Of a stretch of 64,000 bases of DNA, positions 12,409 to 23,184 are shown one piece after another. Made by a program: the position numbers and the translations under genes. How positions within the stretch are numbered: position 1 is the first letter of the stretch; the number at the start of each line of letters is the position of its first letter. The notes under the pieces are model-generated. The model was given only the letters and a program-made list of their open reading frames with translations, had not been told where the DNA came from and made no database searches. Source of the stretch: Rhodoferax sp. (GTDB taxonomy: Bacteria > Pseudomonadota > Gammaproteobacteria > Burkholderiales > Burkholderiaceae_C); the NCBI RefSeq assembly GCF_023700745.1, contig NZ_JAMPYG010000008.1:1-64000 (forward strand). Direction: 5' to 3'.

Positions 12409-13857
12409 TCAGGCGATCAAGTGCTGGTACAGCGCCACGTACTGGGCTGCGGCCTTGTCCCAGCCCAGTTCCTGCTGCATGGCGTGCTGACGCACGCGGC
12501 GCCACTCTTCTTTGCGGGCATAGAGCGCCAAGGCGCGACGCACCGCACGATCCAGCGCTTGCGGCGTGAACTCAACAAAGTCAAACCCGTTGGCCGTGCC
12601 ATCGGCCAGATGTTCCAGTGCGCAATCCACCACCGTATCAGCCAACCCCCCGACCCGGTGCACCAACGGCAAGCTGCCGTATTTCAGGCCGTACATCTGC
12701 GTCAGGCCGCAGGGCTCAAAGCGCGACGGCACCAGCGTCACATCGGTGGCCGCGAAAATGCGGTGGGCGCAAGCCTCGTCATATCCGATACGCACCGACA
12801 CCGCCTGCGGGTTGGCCACAGCACGGGCCTTGAAAGCCGATTCGAGCTTGGCATCGCCGTTACCAAGTACCACCAATTGCCCGCCACGGGCGATCAGGTC
12901 ATCGAGCACGGCCAGCACCAGATGCAGTCCTTTTTGCTCGGTGAGGCGGCTCACCACCCCAAACAGCGGCGCATCGGGCTGTATTGCCAGACCCAGTTCC
13001 TGCTGCAGTGCCGCTTTGCAGCGTGCCTTGCCGGCAGGTTTTTTGGCATCAAAGCGATGGGGAATGGCGGCATCAGTGGCCGGATTCCATACCGCTTCAT
13101 CCACCGCATTGAGGATGCCGCTCAGATCAGAAGCACGGGCGCGCAGCAAACCGTCAAGCCCGCAGCCCTGCTCCGGCGTCTGGATTTCCTTCGCATAGGT
13201 CGGACTCACCGTGGTGATGTGGTCGGCGTAATACAAACCCGCTTTCATGAACGACAACTGGCCATGAAACTCCAGGCCATTCACGGAAAACGCCGAGGTG
13301 GGCAAACCCAGATCAAAGAAATGGATCGGAGCAAAGACCCCCTGATAAGCCAGGTTGTGCACGGTGTACACGCTGGCCACCCGACGGCCCTGCGTGGGCC
13401 CGAAGGCCAGGTAGGCAGAGGTCAGGGCGGCATGCCAATCATGGCTGTGCACCACGGCGGGCTGCCAGTGGGGATCGAGCCCGCACGCCAGCTGCGCAGC
13501 CACCCAACCAAGCAGTGCAAACCGCAGGTGGTTGTCGTGGTGCGGCTGACGCTGCGCATCCTCGTATGGCGTGCCGGCGCGGACGTAGAGGTGCGGCGCA
13601 TCGATCACATAGGCAGGAATGCCCAAGCTGCCAAGCACCCCCTGGCGCAGCAGTACGCGTTCGCCCCAGGGCGTCATCAACTCGGTCAAGACACTGGCTG
13701 ACTGCAGATCGGCCATGATGGGGGCAAAACCCGGCAGTAGTACGCGCACCGCACAGCCCACTGCATTCAGGGCGCCCGGCAAGGCGCCGGCAATATCCGC
13801 CAGCCCCCCGGTTTTGAGCAAGGGGAAGATTTCGGCGCTGATCTGTAACACTTTCAT
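12409..13857 (-). CDS. glgA: Glycogen synthase (ADP-glucose type)
   Basis: A GT5 enzyme of 482 residues that adds glucose from ADP-glucose to the growing alpha-1,4 chain. The N-terminal KTGGLADIAGALP binds the nucleotide sugar, HNLAYQG and the C-terminal SRFEPCGLTQMYGLKYGSLP are standard GT5 motifs. Length equals that of E. coli GlgA (477). It starts 12 bases after the glgC stop, so the two genes are co-transcribed and substrate supply and use are linked. The ribosome site is weak, which fits translation coupled to glgC. Confidence 0.97.
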   Translation of the reverse strand: MKVLQISAEIFPLLKTGGLADIAGALPGALNAVGCAVRVLLPGFAPIMADLQSASVLTELMTPWGERVLLRQGVLGSLGIPAYVIDAPHLYVRAGTPYEDAQRQPHHDNHLRFALLGWVAAQLACGLDPHWQPAVVHSHDWHAALTSAYLAFGPTQGRRVASVYTVHNLAYQGVFAPIHFFDLGLPTSAFSVNGLEFHGQLSFMKAGLYYADHITTVSPTYAKEIQTPEQGCGLDGLLRARASDLSGILNAVDEAVWNPATDAAIPHRFDAKKPAGKARCKAALQQELGLAIQPDAPLFGVVSRLTEQKGLHLVLAVLDDLIARGGQLVVLGNGDAKLESAFKARAVANPQAVSVRIGYDEACAHRIFAATDVTLVPSRFEPCGLTQMYGLKYGSLPLVHRVGGLADTVVDCALEHLADGTANGFDFVEFTPQALDRAVRRALALYARKEEWRRVRQHAMQQELGWDKAAAQYVALYQHLIA

Positions 13858-13869
13858 CGCGGCATTTCT

Positions 13870-15150
13870 TTACTTCAATTGGGCCAACATCTCACGGGTG
13901 ATCAACACCACGCCACCTTCGCTGCGCTCAAAGCGTTGCGCATCCAGCACCGCGTCTTCACCCACCACCATGCCCTCGGGAATTTCACAGCCACGGTCGA
14001 TCACCACTTTGCGCAAGCGGCAATGGCGGTGAATGGTCACATCCGGCAACACCACAGCCTCGTCGATATGGCAATCCGAATGCACCCGAACTTCAGAAAA
14101 CAGCACCGAGTGCGCCACAAAAGAGCCCGACACAATGCAACCGCCCGACACCACGGTGTTGACATGAATACCGTTGTTGCCATCCTTGTCAGGAACAAAC
14201 TTGGCGGGTGGCAACTGTCGCTGATAAGTCCAGATCGGCCAGTCGGTGTCATAAATGTCAAGATCGGGCACGGTCGATGCCAGGTCCAGATTGGCCGACC
14301 AGAACGCGTCGATCGTGCCGACATCGCGCCAATAGGGCGCAATACCTTTGACCCGGGAAATGCAGGACAGGCCAAACGGATGCGCCAGCGCACGGCCGTC
14401 AGCCACCGCCCGCGGGATGACGTTTTTGCCAAAGTCGTGCTCGGACTGCGGATTGGCCAGGTCTTCATCGAGCAATCGGTACAGGTAGTCGGCATTAAAA
14501 ATGTAGATGCCCATGCTGGCCAGGGACACCGCCTCGTTGCCCGGCATCGGTGGCGGGTCAGCGGGCTTCTCGACAAACGCCGTGATCTGGCGCGCTTCAT
14601 CCACGGCCATCACTCCAAACGCACTGGCCTCGGCACGCGGCACCTCAATGCAGCCCACCGTGCAGCCGGCACCGCGCGCCACATGGTCCTTGAGCATGAT
14701 CGAGTAGTCCATCTTGTACACATGGTCACCAGCCAGGATGACAATGTACTGCGGCTTGCTGGAGCGGATGATGTCGAGGTTCTGGTAAATGGCATCGGCT
14801 GTGCCACGGTACCAATGCTCTTCACCGACACGCTGCTGGGCCGGCAACAAGTCCACCATTTCATTGAGCTCGGCGCGCAAAAAACTCCAGCCGCGCTGCA
14901 TGTGGCGCATCAGCGAATGCGACTTGTACTGCGTCACCACCGCCATGCGCCGGATGCCCGAATTCAGGCAATTGGACAGGGCAAAGTCAATGATGCGGAA
15001 CTTGCCACCAAAGTACACCGCCGGTTTGGCGCGTTTGTCGGTCAACTGCTTGAGCCGCGAGCCGCGCCCACCGGCCAGAATCAGGGCGACGGTGTGCCGC
15101 ACCAGTTGATGGGTTTCGGGGGCCCTTTTGTCGACTTGCACTTGCACCAT
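13870..15150 (-). CDS. glgC: Glucose-1-phosphate adenylyltransferase (ADP-glucose pyrophosphorylase)
   Basis: A 426-residue enzyme that makes ADP-glucose from ATP and glucose-1-phosphate, the committed and usually allosterically controlled step of glycogen synthesis. The nucleotidyl-transfer motif [15 protein letters not shown] is followed by [18 protein letters not shown]; a left-handed beta-helix domain with [14 protein letters not shown] repeats forms the C-terminal third. Length fits E. coli GlgC (431). ATG at 15150 follows a GAGGAG ribosome site. It lies between pgm (31 bases upstream) and glgA. Confidence 0.97.
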   Translation of the reverse strand: MVQVQVDKRAPETHQLVRHTVALILAGGRGSRLKQLTDKRAKPAVYFGGKFRIIDFALSNCLNSGIRRMAVVTQYKSHSLMRHMQRGWSFLRAELNEMVDLLPAQQRVGEEHWYRGTADAIYQNLDIIRSSKPQYIVILAGDHVYKMDYSIMLKDHVARGAGCTVGCIEVPRAEASAFGVMAVDEARQITAFVEKPADPPPMPGNEAVSLASMGIYIFNADYLYRLLDEDLANPQSEHDFGKNVIPRAVADGRALAHPFGLSCISRVKGIAPYWRDVGTIDAFWSANLDLASTVPDLDIYDTDWPIWTYQRQLPPAKFVPDKDGNNGIHVNTVVSGGCIVSGSFVAHSVLFSEVRVHSDCHIDEAVVLPDVTIHRHCRLRKVVIDRGCEIPEGMVVGEDAVLDAQRFERSEGGVVLITREMLAQLK

Positions 15151-15181
15151 GAAGGTCTCCTCGTTGATGAATCCTGTTGGC

Positions 15182-16945
<1,764 letters not shown>

Positions 16946-17034
16946 TCACTCTTGCACCGCCGGTTCAAAACCAGGCGCGATGCGCAGCCAGCGCCCAACC
17001 GGGCTCGCAGCCACCCCAGATTTGAGAAACGCCA

Positions 17035-18666
17035 GTGACCTACGCTTTTGAAACCCGCCGCCGCCGCACCTTTGCCATCATCTCGCACCCCGATGCAGGT
17101 AAAACCACGCTGACCGAAAAACTGTTGCTGTTCTCGGGCGCGATCCAGATTGCCGGCTCGGTCAAGGCGCGCAAGGCATCGCGCCATGCCACCAGCGACT
17201 GGATGGAGATCGAAAAGCAGCGCGGTATCTCGGTGGCCAGTTCGGTCATGCAAATGGTCTACCGCGACCATGTCATCAACCTGCTCGACACCCCCGGCCA
17301 CAAGGACTTTTCCGAGGACACCTACCGCGTGCTCACCGCCGTGGACTCGGCGCTGATGGTGATTGACGCGGCCAACGGTGTCGAAAGTCAAACCCGGCGC
17401 CTGATCGAAGTCTGCCGCCAGCGCGACACGCCCATCATCACCTTCATCAACAAAATGGACCGCGAGGTGCGCGACCCGCTCGACATCCTCGACGAGGTGG
17501 AGCGCGAACTCGGCATGCCCTGCGTGCCCATGACCTGGCCCGTGGGCCAGGGCAAGACCTTTGGCGGCATCATCAATCTGCGCAAGCAGGCGATGACCGT
17601 GTTTGAGTCGGGGTCGGAGCGCCTGCCGCAGGACTTCGAGTCCATGCCGCTGTCTGATCCGGCGGCACTCCAGGCCCGCTTTGGCCATGCGTGGGACACC
17701 GCGCTGGAAAGCATGGAACTGGCCACGGGTGCCTCCCCAAAGTTCGACCGCGAGGCCTTTCTGGCCGGCAAACAAACCCCGGTGTTCTTTGGCTCGGGCG
17801 TCAACAACTTTGGCGTCATGGAAGTGCTCGACGCGCTGGTCGACCTGGCACCGTCGCCAGGCTCGCGCACCAGCTCGTTCGTGGTCAACAAGCAACCGGT
17901 CATCAAACAGGTGCAGCCCGAAGACGAAGCTTTTTCGGGCGTGGTCTTCAAGGTGCAGGCCAACATGGACGCCAACCACCGCGACCGCATCGCTTTTGTG
18001 CGCATTGCCTCCGGCAAATACACGCCAGGCATGAAACTCAAGGTCATGCGCACGGCCAAGGAGCTGCGGCCGACCAGCGTGGTGACCTTCATGAGCCAGC
18101 GCCGCGAGGCGGTGCAGGAAGCCTACGCCGGCGACATCGTCGGTTTCACCACCCATGGCGGCGTGCAGCTCGGCGACACCATCACCGACGGCTCGGTCAA
18201 CCTGCTGTTCACCGGCCTGCCGTTTTTTGCCCCCGAGATGTTCATGACCGTGGTGCTGAAAAACCCGCTGCGCACCAAGCAACTGCAACAGGGCCTGGCA
18301 CAGTTGGGCGAAGAAGGCGCAATCCAGGTGTTCAAACCGGAGATGGGCGGCAACATGCTGCTCGGCGCCATTGGCCAGTTGCAGTTCGAGGTGGTGCAGC
18401 ACCGCCTCAAAGGTGAATACGATGCAGACGTCCGGCTGGAGAGCAGCCAGTACACCGGCGCGCGCTGGATCACCGCCGACTCGCCCGCCGAACTCAAAGA
18501 ATTTGTCTACGCCTACCCGCAGCGCATGGCGCGCGATGCGGCCGACACGCTGGCCTACCTGTGCACCAGCCCCTACGATGTGCGTCTGGCGCAGGAGCGC
18601 TTTCCCAAAATCCACTTCCACCCGCTGCGCGAGCATGCCGGGCTGGCGCTGCAGTCGGCCGGATAA
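17035..18666 (+). CDS. prfC: Peptide chain release factor 3
   Basis: A translational GTPase of 543 residues that removes RF1 or RF2 from the ribosome after termination. The G1 motif HPDAGKTTL lies at residues 19-27, G3 is DTPGHKDF and G4 is NKMD; C-terminal domains match RF3 (E. coli 529 residues). Start is GTG at 17035 with a weak ribosome site. It stands alone between the glycogen cluster and the DUF294 gene. The opposite strand carries a 574-residue open frame here, which is a coding shadow of GC-rich codons. Confidence 0.95.
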   Translation: MTYAFETRRRRTFAIISHPDAGKTTLTEKLLLFSGAIQIAGSVKARKASRHATSDWMEIEKQRGISVASSVMQMVYRDHVINLLDTPGHKDFSEDTYRVLTAVDSALMVIDAANGVESQTRRLIEVCRQRDTPIITFINKMDREVRDPLDILDEVERELGMPCVPMTWPVGQGKTFGGIINLRKQAMTVFESGSERLPQDFESMPLSDPAALQARFGHAWDTALESMELATGASPKFDREAFLAGKQTPVFFGSGVNNFGVMEVLDALVDLAPSPGSRTSSFVVNKQPVIKQVQPEDEAFSGVVFKVQANMDANHRDRIAFVRIASGKYTPGMKLKVMRTAKELRPTSVVTFMSQRREAVQEAYAGDIVGFTTHGGVQLGDTITDGSVNLLFTGLPFFAPEMFMTVVLKNPLRTKQLQQGLAQLGEEGAIQVFKPEMGGNMLLGAIGQLQFEVVQHRLKGEYDADVRLESSQYTGARWITADSPAELKEFVYAYPQRMARDAADTLAYLCTSPYDVRLAQERFPKIHFHPLREHAGLALQSAG

Positions 18667-18743
18667 GGTGTGCCGGCAATTGCAAACTGAGCCAGTTCGC
18701 CGAAAATGGTCCAGCCCACCAGCACAACTCTGAGTGATCCGTC

Positions 18744-20621
18744 ATGCCCGCCACGCCCAAGCTCCCGTCTCTGTTGAACAGCCACTTGTCCCGGCAGCGG
18801 GTTTTTGCCCAACTCAGCAGCAAAAGCCGTGAGGCACTGGCGGGCCAATTCACACGGGCCAGCGCCACAGCAGGCGCAACCTTGCTGGCACAAGGCCAGC
18901 TGCCACAGCAGCTGGGCCTGATCCTGAATGGCTCGGTACGCCTGAGCGATCCCGATCTGAATTTGTCAGTGCTGCTCGAAGCAGGTGACCTGTTTGGTTT
19001 TGGTGCCACGCCCACGCCGCAATTGGCGACCTGGCAGGCCGTCGCTGCGGCCGATTGCGAACTGGCCTGGCTACCCGCACAAGCCCTGGTCCAACTGTGT
19101 AACAAACATGTCCAACTGGCGTATTTTTTACCGTCCCTACAACCGGTGCATCTACCGGCGACAGAGCAGAACCAGCAGGTCAACGAGTCCAGCACGGCCC
19201 TGAACCTGCTGAGCACCCCCATCCGCACCCTGATCAAGCGCGCGCCCATCACCCTGGCCCCCAACACCTCGATCCAGGCCACTGCGGTGCTGATGCGCGA
19301 CCTGCGGGTGTCCTCCGTGCTGCTGGTTGAGCAAGGCCTGCTGTTTGGCCTGGTCACCGACCGCGACCTGCGCAACCGCGTGGTCGCGCTCAACCTGGAC
19401 ATCAGCCGCCCCGTTTCCGACATTGCCACCCTGGCGCCCATGACCGTGAGCGCCAACAGTCCAGCATTTGAAGCCCTGCTGTTGATGGCGCGCCACAACA
19501 TCCACCACGTTCCGGTGATGGAAGGCGGCAACATCCTGGGCATGATCACCGCCACCGACCTGACCGAGCAACACAGCACCTCGGCAGTTTATATGGCCGG
19601 AGACATCTACAAACAAAGCACACTCGATGGCCTGAAAAGCATCAGCACACGGGTCAGGCAACTGCAACAGAACCTGGCAGTTGCTGACGCCAGCGCCTAC
19701 AGCACCGGTCACATCATCACCGCCATCACCGATGCCATCACCACCCGGTTGATCCACCTGGCCGAAGCGCAACTGGGACCCGCCCCGATTGACTATGTCT
19801 GGGTGGCCGCCGGTAGCCAGGCACGCAACGAACAAACCGCCAAATCGGACCAGGATAACTGCCTGATTCTGGACGATGCGTTTGACGAGACGGCGCACGG
19901 CGGGTATTTCAGGGCGTTCAGCAAATTTGTCTGTGACGGCCTGGCCGAGTGCGGCTACATCCACTGCCCGGGCGACATGATGGCCATGACCGACACCTGG
20001 CGCCAGCCGCGCCACATCTGGGCCGACTATTTTCGCAAGTGGGTGGATAGCCCCAAGCCCAAGTCGCTGATGCTGACCTGCGTGTTTTTTGACCTGCGCG
20101 CCATCCACGGCCAGGCCGAGCTGCTCGACGGGCTGCGCCAGCAGGTGGTGCAACACACCAGGGGCAACAGCCTGTTTCTGGCGCACATGGTCAGCAACGC
20201 CCTCAAACACCGGCCGCCACTGGGCATGTTTGGCCAGATCACCCTCAGCAAAGGCGGCGACAAACCGCACACCATCGACCTCAAACACACCGGCATCGTG
20301 CCGATTGTGGATCTGGCGCGGGTTTATGCACTGGCCGCCGGCGTCACGGTAGCCAACACCCATGACCGCCTCGAACAATCGGCGCAGGCCGGTGAGGTAA
20401 CCGAGCAAAGCGCCCGCGACCTGCGCGGCGCGCTGGAGTTCCTGGGCAAGCTGCGTATTGCCCACCAGGCGCGGCAAATGGCCCAAGGTCAGGCACCGGA
20501 CAACTTTCTGGCACTGGAAGATCTCTCCAATTTTGAGCGCAGCCACCTCAAGGACGCCTTCAGCGTGGTGCAGACCCTGCAAGGCGTGCTGAGCCAGCGC
20601 TACTCGGGCGGGCGCTTCTGA
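18744..20621 (+). CDS. cNMP-binding/CBS/DUF294 putative nucleotidyltransferase (first paralogue)
   Basis: A 625-residue soluble protein with a cyclic-nucleotide-binding-like fold (about 1-125), a pair of CBS domains (about 145-275, with GLVTDRDLRNR and GMITATDLTEQ) and a DUF294 nucleotidyltransferase domain. The latter has GSQARNEQTAKSDQDNCLI near residue 356, resembling the GS...DxD core of GlnD-type transferases. Proteins of this design commonly sit beside acetate permeases and their sensor kinases; the biochemical activity is not established. Here it converges on the exonuclease gene, with only 3 bases between stops. A second, diverged copy is at 31136-32956. A role in nucleotide- or cNMP-responsive control of carboxylate uptake is inference. 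Confidence 0.85.
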   Translation: MPATPKLPSLLNSHLSRQRVFAQLSSKSREALAGQFTRASATAGATLLAQGQLPQQLGLILNGSVRLSDPDLNLSVLLEAGDLFGFGATPTPQLATWQAVAAADCELAWLPAQALVQLCNKHVQLAYFLPSLQPVHLPATEQNQQVNESSTALNLLSTPIRTLIKRAPITLAPNTSIQATAVLMRDLRVSSVLLVEQGLLFGLVTDRDLRNRVVALNLDISRPVSDIATLAPMTVSANSPAFEALLLMARHNIHHVPVMEGGNILGMITATDLTEQHSTSAVYMAGDIYKQSTLDGLKSISTRVRQLQQNLAVADASAYSTGHIITAITDAITTRLIHLAEAQLGPAPIDYVWVAAGSQARNEQTAKSDQDNCLILDDAFDETAHGGYFRAFSKFVCDGLAECGYIHCPGDMMAMTDTWRQPRHIWADYFRKWVDSPKPKSLMLTCVFFDLRAIHGQAELLDGLRQQVVQHTRGNSLFLAHMVSNALKHRPPLGMFGQITLSKGGDKPHTIDLKHTGIVPIVDLARVYALAAGVTVANTHDRLEQSAQAGEVTEQSARDLRGALEFLGKLRIAHQARQMAQGQAPDNFLALEDLSNFERSHLKDAFSVVQTLQGVLSQRYSGGRF

Positions 20622-20624
20622 CGC

Positions 20625-22799
20625 TCAGTATTTCAAGCGCGCGTAATAGGTCTTTTGCGCCGCCTCACGCGCCTGGCGCAGCGTCGTGATGCCCATGGCC
20701 TGCAGCAGGGGCAGCAGGCGCAACCAGACTTCGGCAGTGACCATGGCATCGCCGAGCGCGGTGTGGCGTCCCAGCACGGTGATATTGAAGCGCTCGGCAA
20801 TGGCTTCGAGCCGGTGCGATTCCTGATTGGGGTGCACCACCGCCGACAACAGCAGCGTGTCGAGCACCGGATGGTTGAATACCAGGCCGGTGTGGCGCTC
20901 CTGCAGTTGCAAAAACTTCATGTCAAAAGCAGCGTTGTGCGCCACCAGCACCGTATCCTGGGCAAAGGTGTAAAAGGCGGGCAATACCTCGGCAATGGGG
21001 GGCTTGCCTTTGACCATGTCCTGCGTGATGCCGTGAATGGGGATGGTGGCCGTCGGAATCAGCCGGCCGGGGTTGACCAGTTGCTCAAAGGTCTCCTGAC
21101 GCAACAGCTTGCCATTGACAATGCGCGCCGCGCCGATCTGGATGATCTGATCACCCTCTGCCGGATTCAGCCCCGTGGTTTCGGTATCAAAGACAGTGAA
21201 TGAGAGTTCATTGAGCAGGCGATCCTCCAACGCGCTGCTTTGGTCAGTGACCTGAAACAGGTCAAAGTCGTAAAACTCGGGACGGCTGTCGTTGTGCAGA
21301 ATTTGCGTGGCTTCGAGTTGCTCCTGCACGCTGGCCATGGGCAGCAAGAACCTGAAAAATGCCTCGTGACGCACGCGTTGGCGCTCAAACCACATCTCGC
21401 CGCCATGGCGCTCAACGACATCACGCACCGTGAGCGGCGTGCTCTCGGCGCCAAACCGCATGCTGTCCATTTCCCAGCCCATCACGGTCTCGGTGCTCAT
21501 GGCCTGGCCGGTCCAGATCAGATCGAGCTGGGCCCGGTTGCCGTTGGCTTGCAGGCGCAAGCGGAAAAACTTGATGTCGAACTCGTCCACCAGACGCAGC
21601 GCCAGATAGTCCAGCGCCTGCGTCAGGCTGAAACTGTCCACCTTGAGCCAGACACTGGCATCCAGATTTTCCAGCGTCACCGGGCGTTTGCTGCGCGCCT
21701 CAATGCGGCGCTGACTGGCCAGCAAGACGTCAGCGCCCAGCATTTCTTCCAGGGGCCAGCGGGCCTTGAGACCCTGCGCAGCTTGCTGCGTCATGGTGTT
21801 GATGCGCGTGCTCAGGCTGCTCACTTCTTCACGCACCACGGTCAGAAAACGCTCGCGCATGGGCGCCTCCAGATCCGGGTAGGCCAGCATCTCGACAGCA
21901 GCCTGCATGTTCGCCAGCGAGGAACGGCTGCCCTCGGTCAGGCCATGCAACAACTGGTCGCGCAAATGCTCCTCCTCAAAAGCCCGGGTCACGTTGTCGA
22001 GCATCAGGACAAAGCCACTGATTTCAGTCGCAGCACCCATTGCATCGACATTGCGCACCGGGGCCATTTGCACCTTGAGCAATTGGCCGGCCTGGGTGGT
22101 GGTGACAAACTGGGCTGACGGGGTGCCCGCGCCCCGCTTGATGCGCTGCTGGATACTCTCCAGCGCGTGCGCCACCAGCTGCCGGTCGAACACCGCGTAA
22201 ATGGATCGCCCGATGCCCATCAGTTCGGCACCACCGGCCAATGTGGGCGCCACCGATAAGGTTTTGAACTGCAGGCGGGCACGGTTGTTGTACAAGATGA
22301 TGCGACCATCCAGATTGCACACCACCACGCTCTGGGTCAACTCGGACATCAGCGCGGCCAGACGATTTTTTTCCTGCTGCACGCTCAAGCTGGCCTGGGC
22401 AATTTGTGTTGCCACATCCAGGCGCAAGCTATCGCGCTGTGTCGCCAGTTGGAAAATCACCTCCGCCAGCGCCTGCGTTTCGGTGGTGCCGTGGTGGTTC
22501 ATGGGGGCGGCTTGCGGCGCCGCCAGCAACACCCTGGTTTGCTCCAGCAGCCGCCCCGGCGCACTGGCATAACGCCGAAACAGCCAGCGCAGGGTAGCGC
22601 CAATCACCACCAGACCAAACACCCAGGTCAGGCAGATCAGGACAAAACGGGGTGCCAATTGATCCGCCAGCAAAGCGCGCTGTTCGGGTGCCAGGGTCGA
22701 AGCAATCAAGCCCATCGTCAGCAGCAGCCAGACGATTGTGGCCAGGCCGATGACGGCAATCGCCAGCAGCAGCCGCCGGTCGACGCTGAGGCGGTTCAC
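20625..22799 (-). CDS. Membrane pseudo-histidine-kinase fused to DEDDh 3'-5' exonuclease
   Basis: A 724-residue protein. Two N-terminal membrane segments (about 8-32 and 48-70) precede a linker, a PAS-like domain (about 150-265, SVVVCNLDGRIILYNN), a dimerisation/kinase-like region (about 280-500) and a DnaQ-type exonuclease (about 535-700). The exonuclease has all motifs: FDTETTG, LVAHNAAFD, HTALGDA. The kinase part appears dead: the H-box reads LTEGSRSSL where the neighbouring kinase has VTHELRTPL, the N-box lacks its Asn, and the DxGxG loop is missing. The start GTG overlaps the stop of the receiver gene (GTGA), so the two are translationally coupled. Similar exonucleases are neighbours of acetate-sensor kinases elsewhere; substrate unknown. 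Confidence 0.85.
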   Translation of the reverse strand: MNRLSVDRRLLLAIAVIGLATIVWLLLTMGLIASTLAPEQRALLADQLAPRFVLICLTWVFGLVVIGATLRWLFRRYASAPGRLLEQTRVLLAAPQAAPMNHHGTTETQALAEVIFQLATQRDSLRLDVATQIAQASLSVQQEKNRLAALMSELTQSVVVCNLDGRIILYNNRARLQFKTLSVAPTLAGGAELMGIGRSIYAVFDRQLVAHALESIQQRIKRGAGTPSAQFVTTTQAGQLLKVQMAPVRNVDAMGAATEISGFVLMLDNVTRAFEEEHLRDQLLHGLTEGSRSSLANMQAAVEMLAYPDLEAPMRERFLTVVREEVSSLSTRINTMTQQAAQGLKARWPLEEMLGADVLLASQRRIEARSKRPVTLENLDASVWLKVDSFSLTQALDYLALRLVDEFDIKFFRLRLQANGNRAQLDLIWTGQAMSTETVMGWEMDSMRFGAESTPLTVRDVVERHGGEMWFERQRVRHEAFFRFLLPMASVQEQLEATQILHNDSRPEFYDFDLFQVTDQSSALEDRLLNELSFTVFDTETTGLNPAEGDQIIQIGAARIVNGKLLRQETFEQLVNPGRLIPTATIPIHGITQDMVKGKPPIAEVLPAFYTFAQDTVLVAHNAAFDMKFLQLQERHTGLVFNHPVLDTLLLSAVVHPNQESHRLEAIAERFNITVLGRHTALGDAMVTAEVWLRLLPLLQAMGITTLRQAREAAQKTYYARLKY

Positions 22800-23170
22800 G
22801 CGGCTTTGCCCAGCATTTCTGCCACCTTCTGCACCAGCTCGCGGGTGGCAAATGGTTTGGTCATGTAGCCATCCGCGCCGAGCGCCAGGCCCTTGGCGAC
22901 ATCGGTGTCGCGCCCCTTGGCCGTCAGCATCAGGATTTTGGTGGCCTGCACCGCATCCAGGCTGCGCACCTCCTGACACACCTCAAAACCGGTTTTTTTG
23001 GGCATCATCACATCCAGCAGAACCAGGTCCGGGAGTTCACGCATGATGGCATCCACCGCCTCCTGGCCGTCACGCGCAATCACCACGTCGTAGCCTTCGC
23101 GTTTGAGCAGGTACTCCAGCGAAATCACAATGTTGGGCTCATCGTCTGCCACCAGTATTTTGGGACTCAT
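22796..23170 (-). CDS. Receiver-only response regulator
   Basis: A CheY-like protein of 124 residues. Phospho-acceptor Asp53 (LVLLDVMMP), acidic pair DDE at 9-11, Thr83 (LTAKG) and Lys105 (MTKPF) are all present. The frame is open upstream, but ATG 23170 follows the ribosome site GAGGAGAG and starts at MSPKILVADDEPN. There is no DNA-binding domain, unlike CrbR, the LuxR-type partner of CrbS in Vibrio. It lies 14 bases after the symporter-kinase gene, its probable phospho-donor, and overlaps the exonuclease fusion by four bases. Output is therefore likely by protein contact; the coupled pseudokinase is the obvious candidate partner (inference). Confidence 0.9.
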   Translation of the reverse strand: MSPKILVADDEPNIVISLEYLLKREGYDVVIARDGQEAVDAIMRELPDLVLLDVMMPKKTGFEVCQEVRSLDAVQATKILMLTAKGRDTDVAKGLALGADGYMTKPFATRELVQKVAEMLGKAA

Positions 23171-23184
23171 CTCACTCTCCTCTC

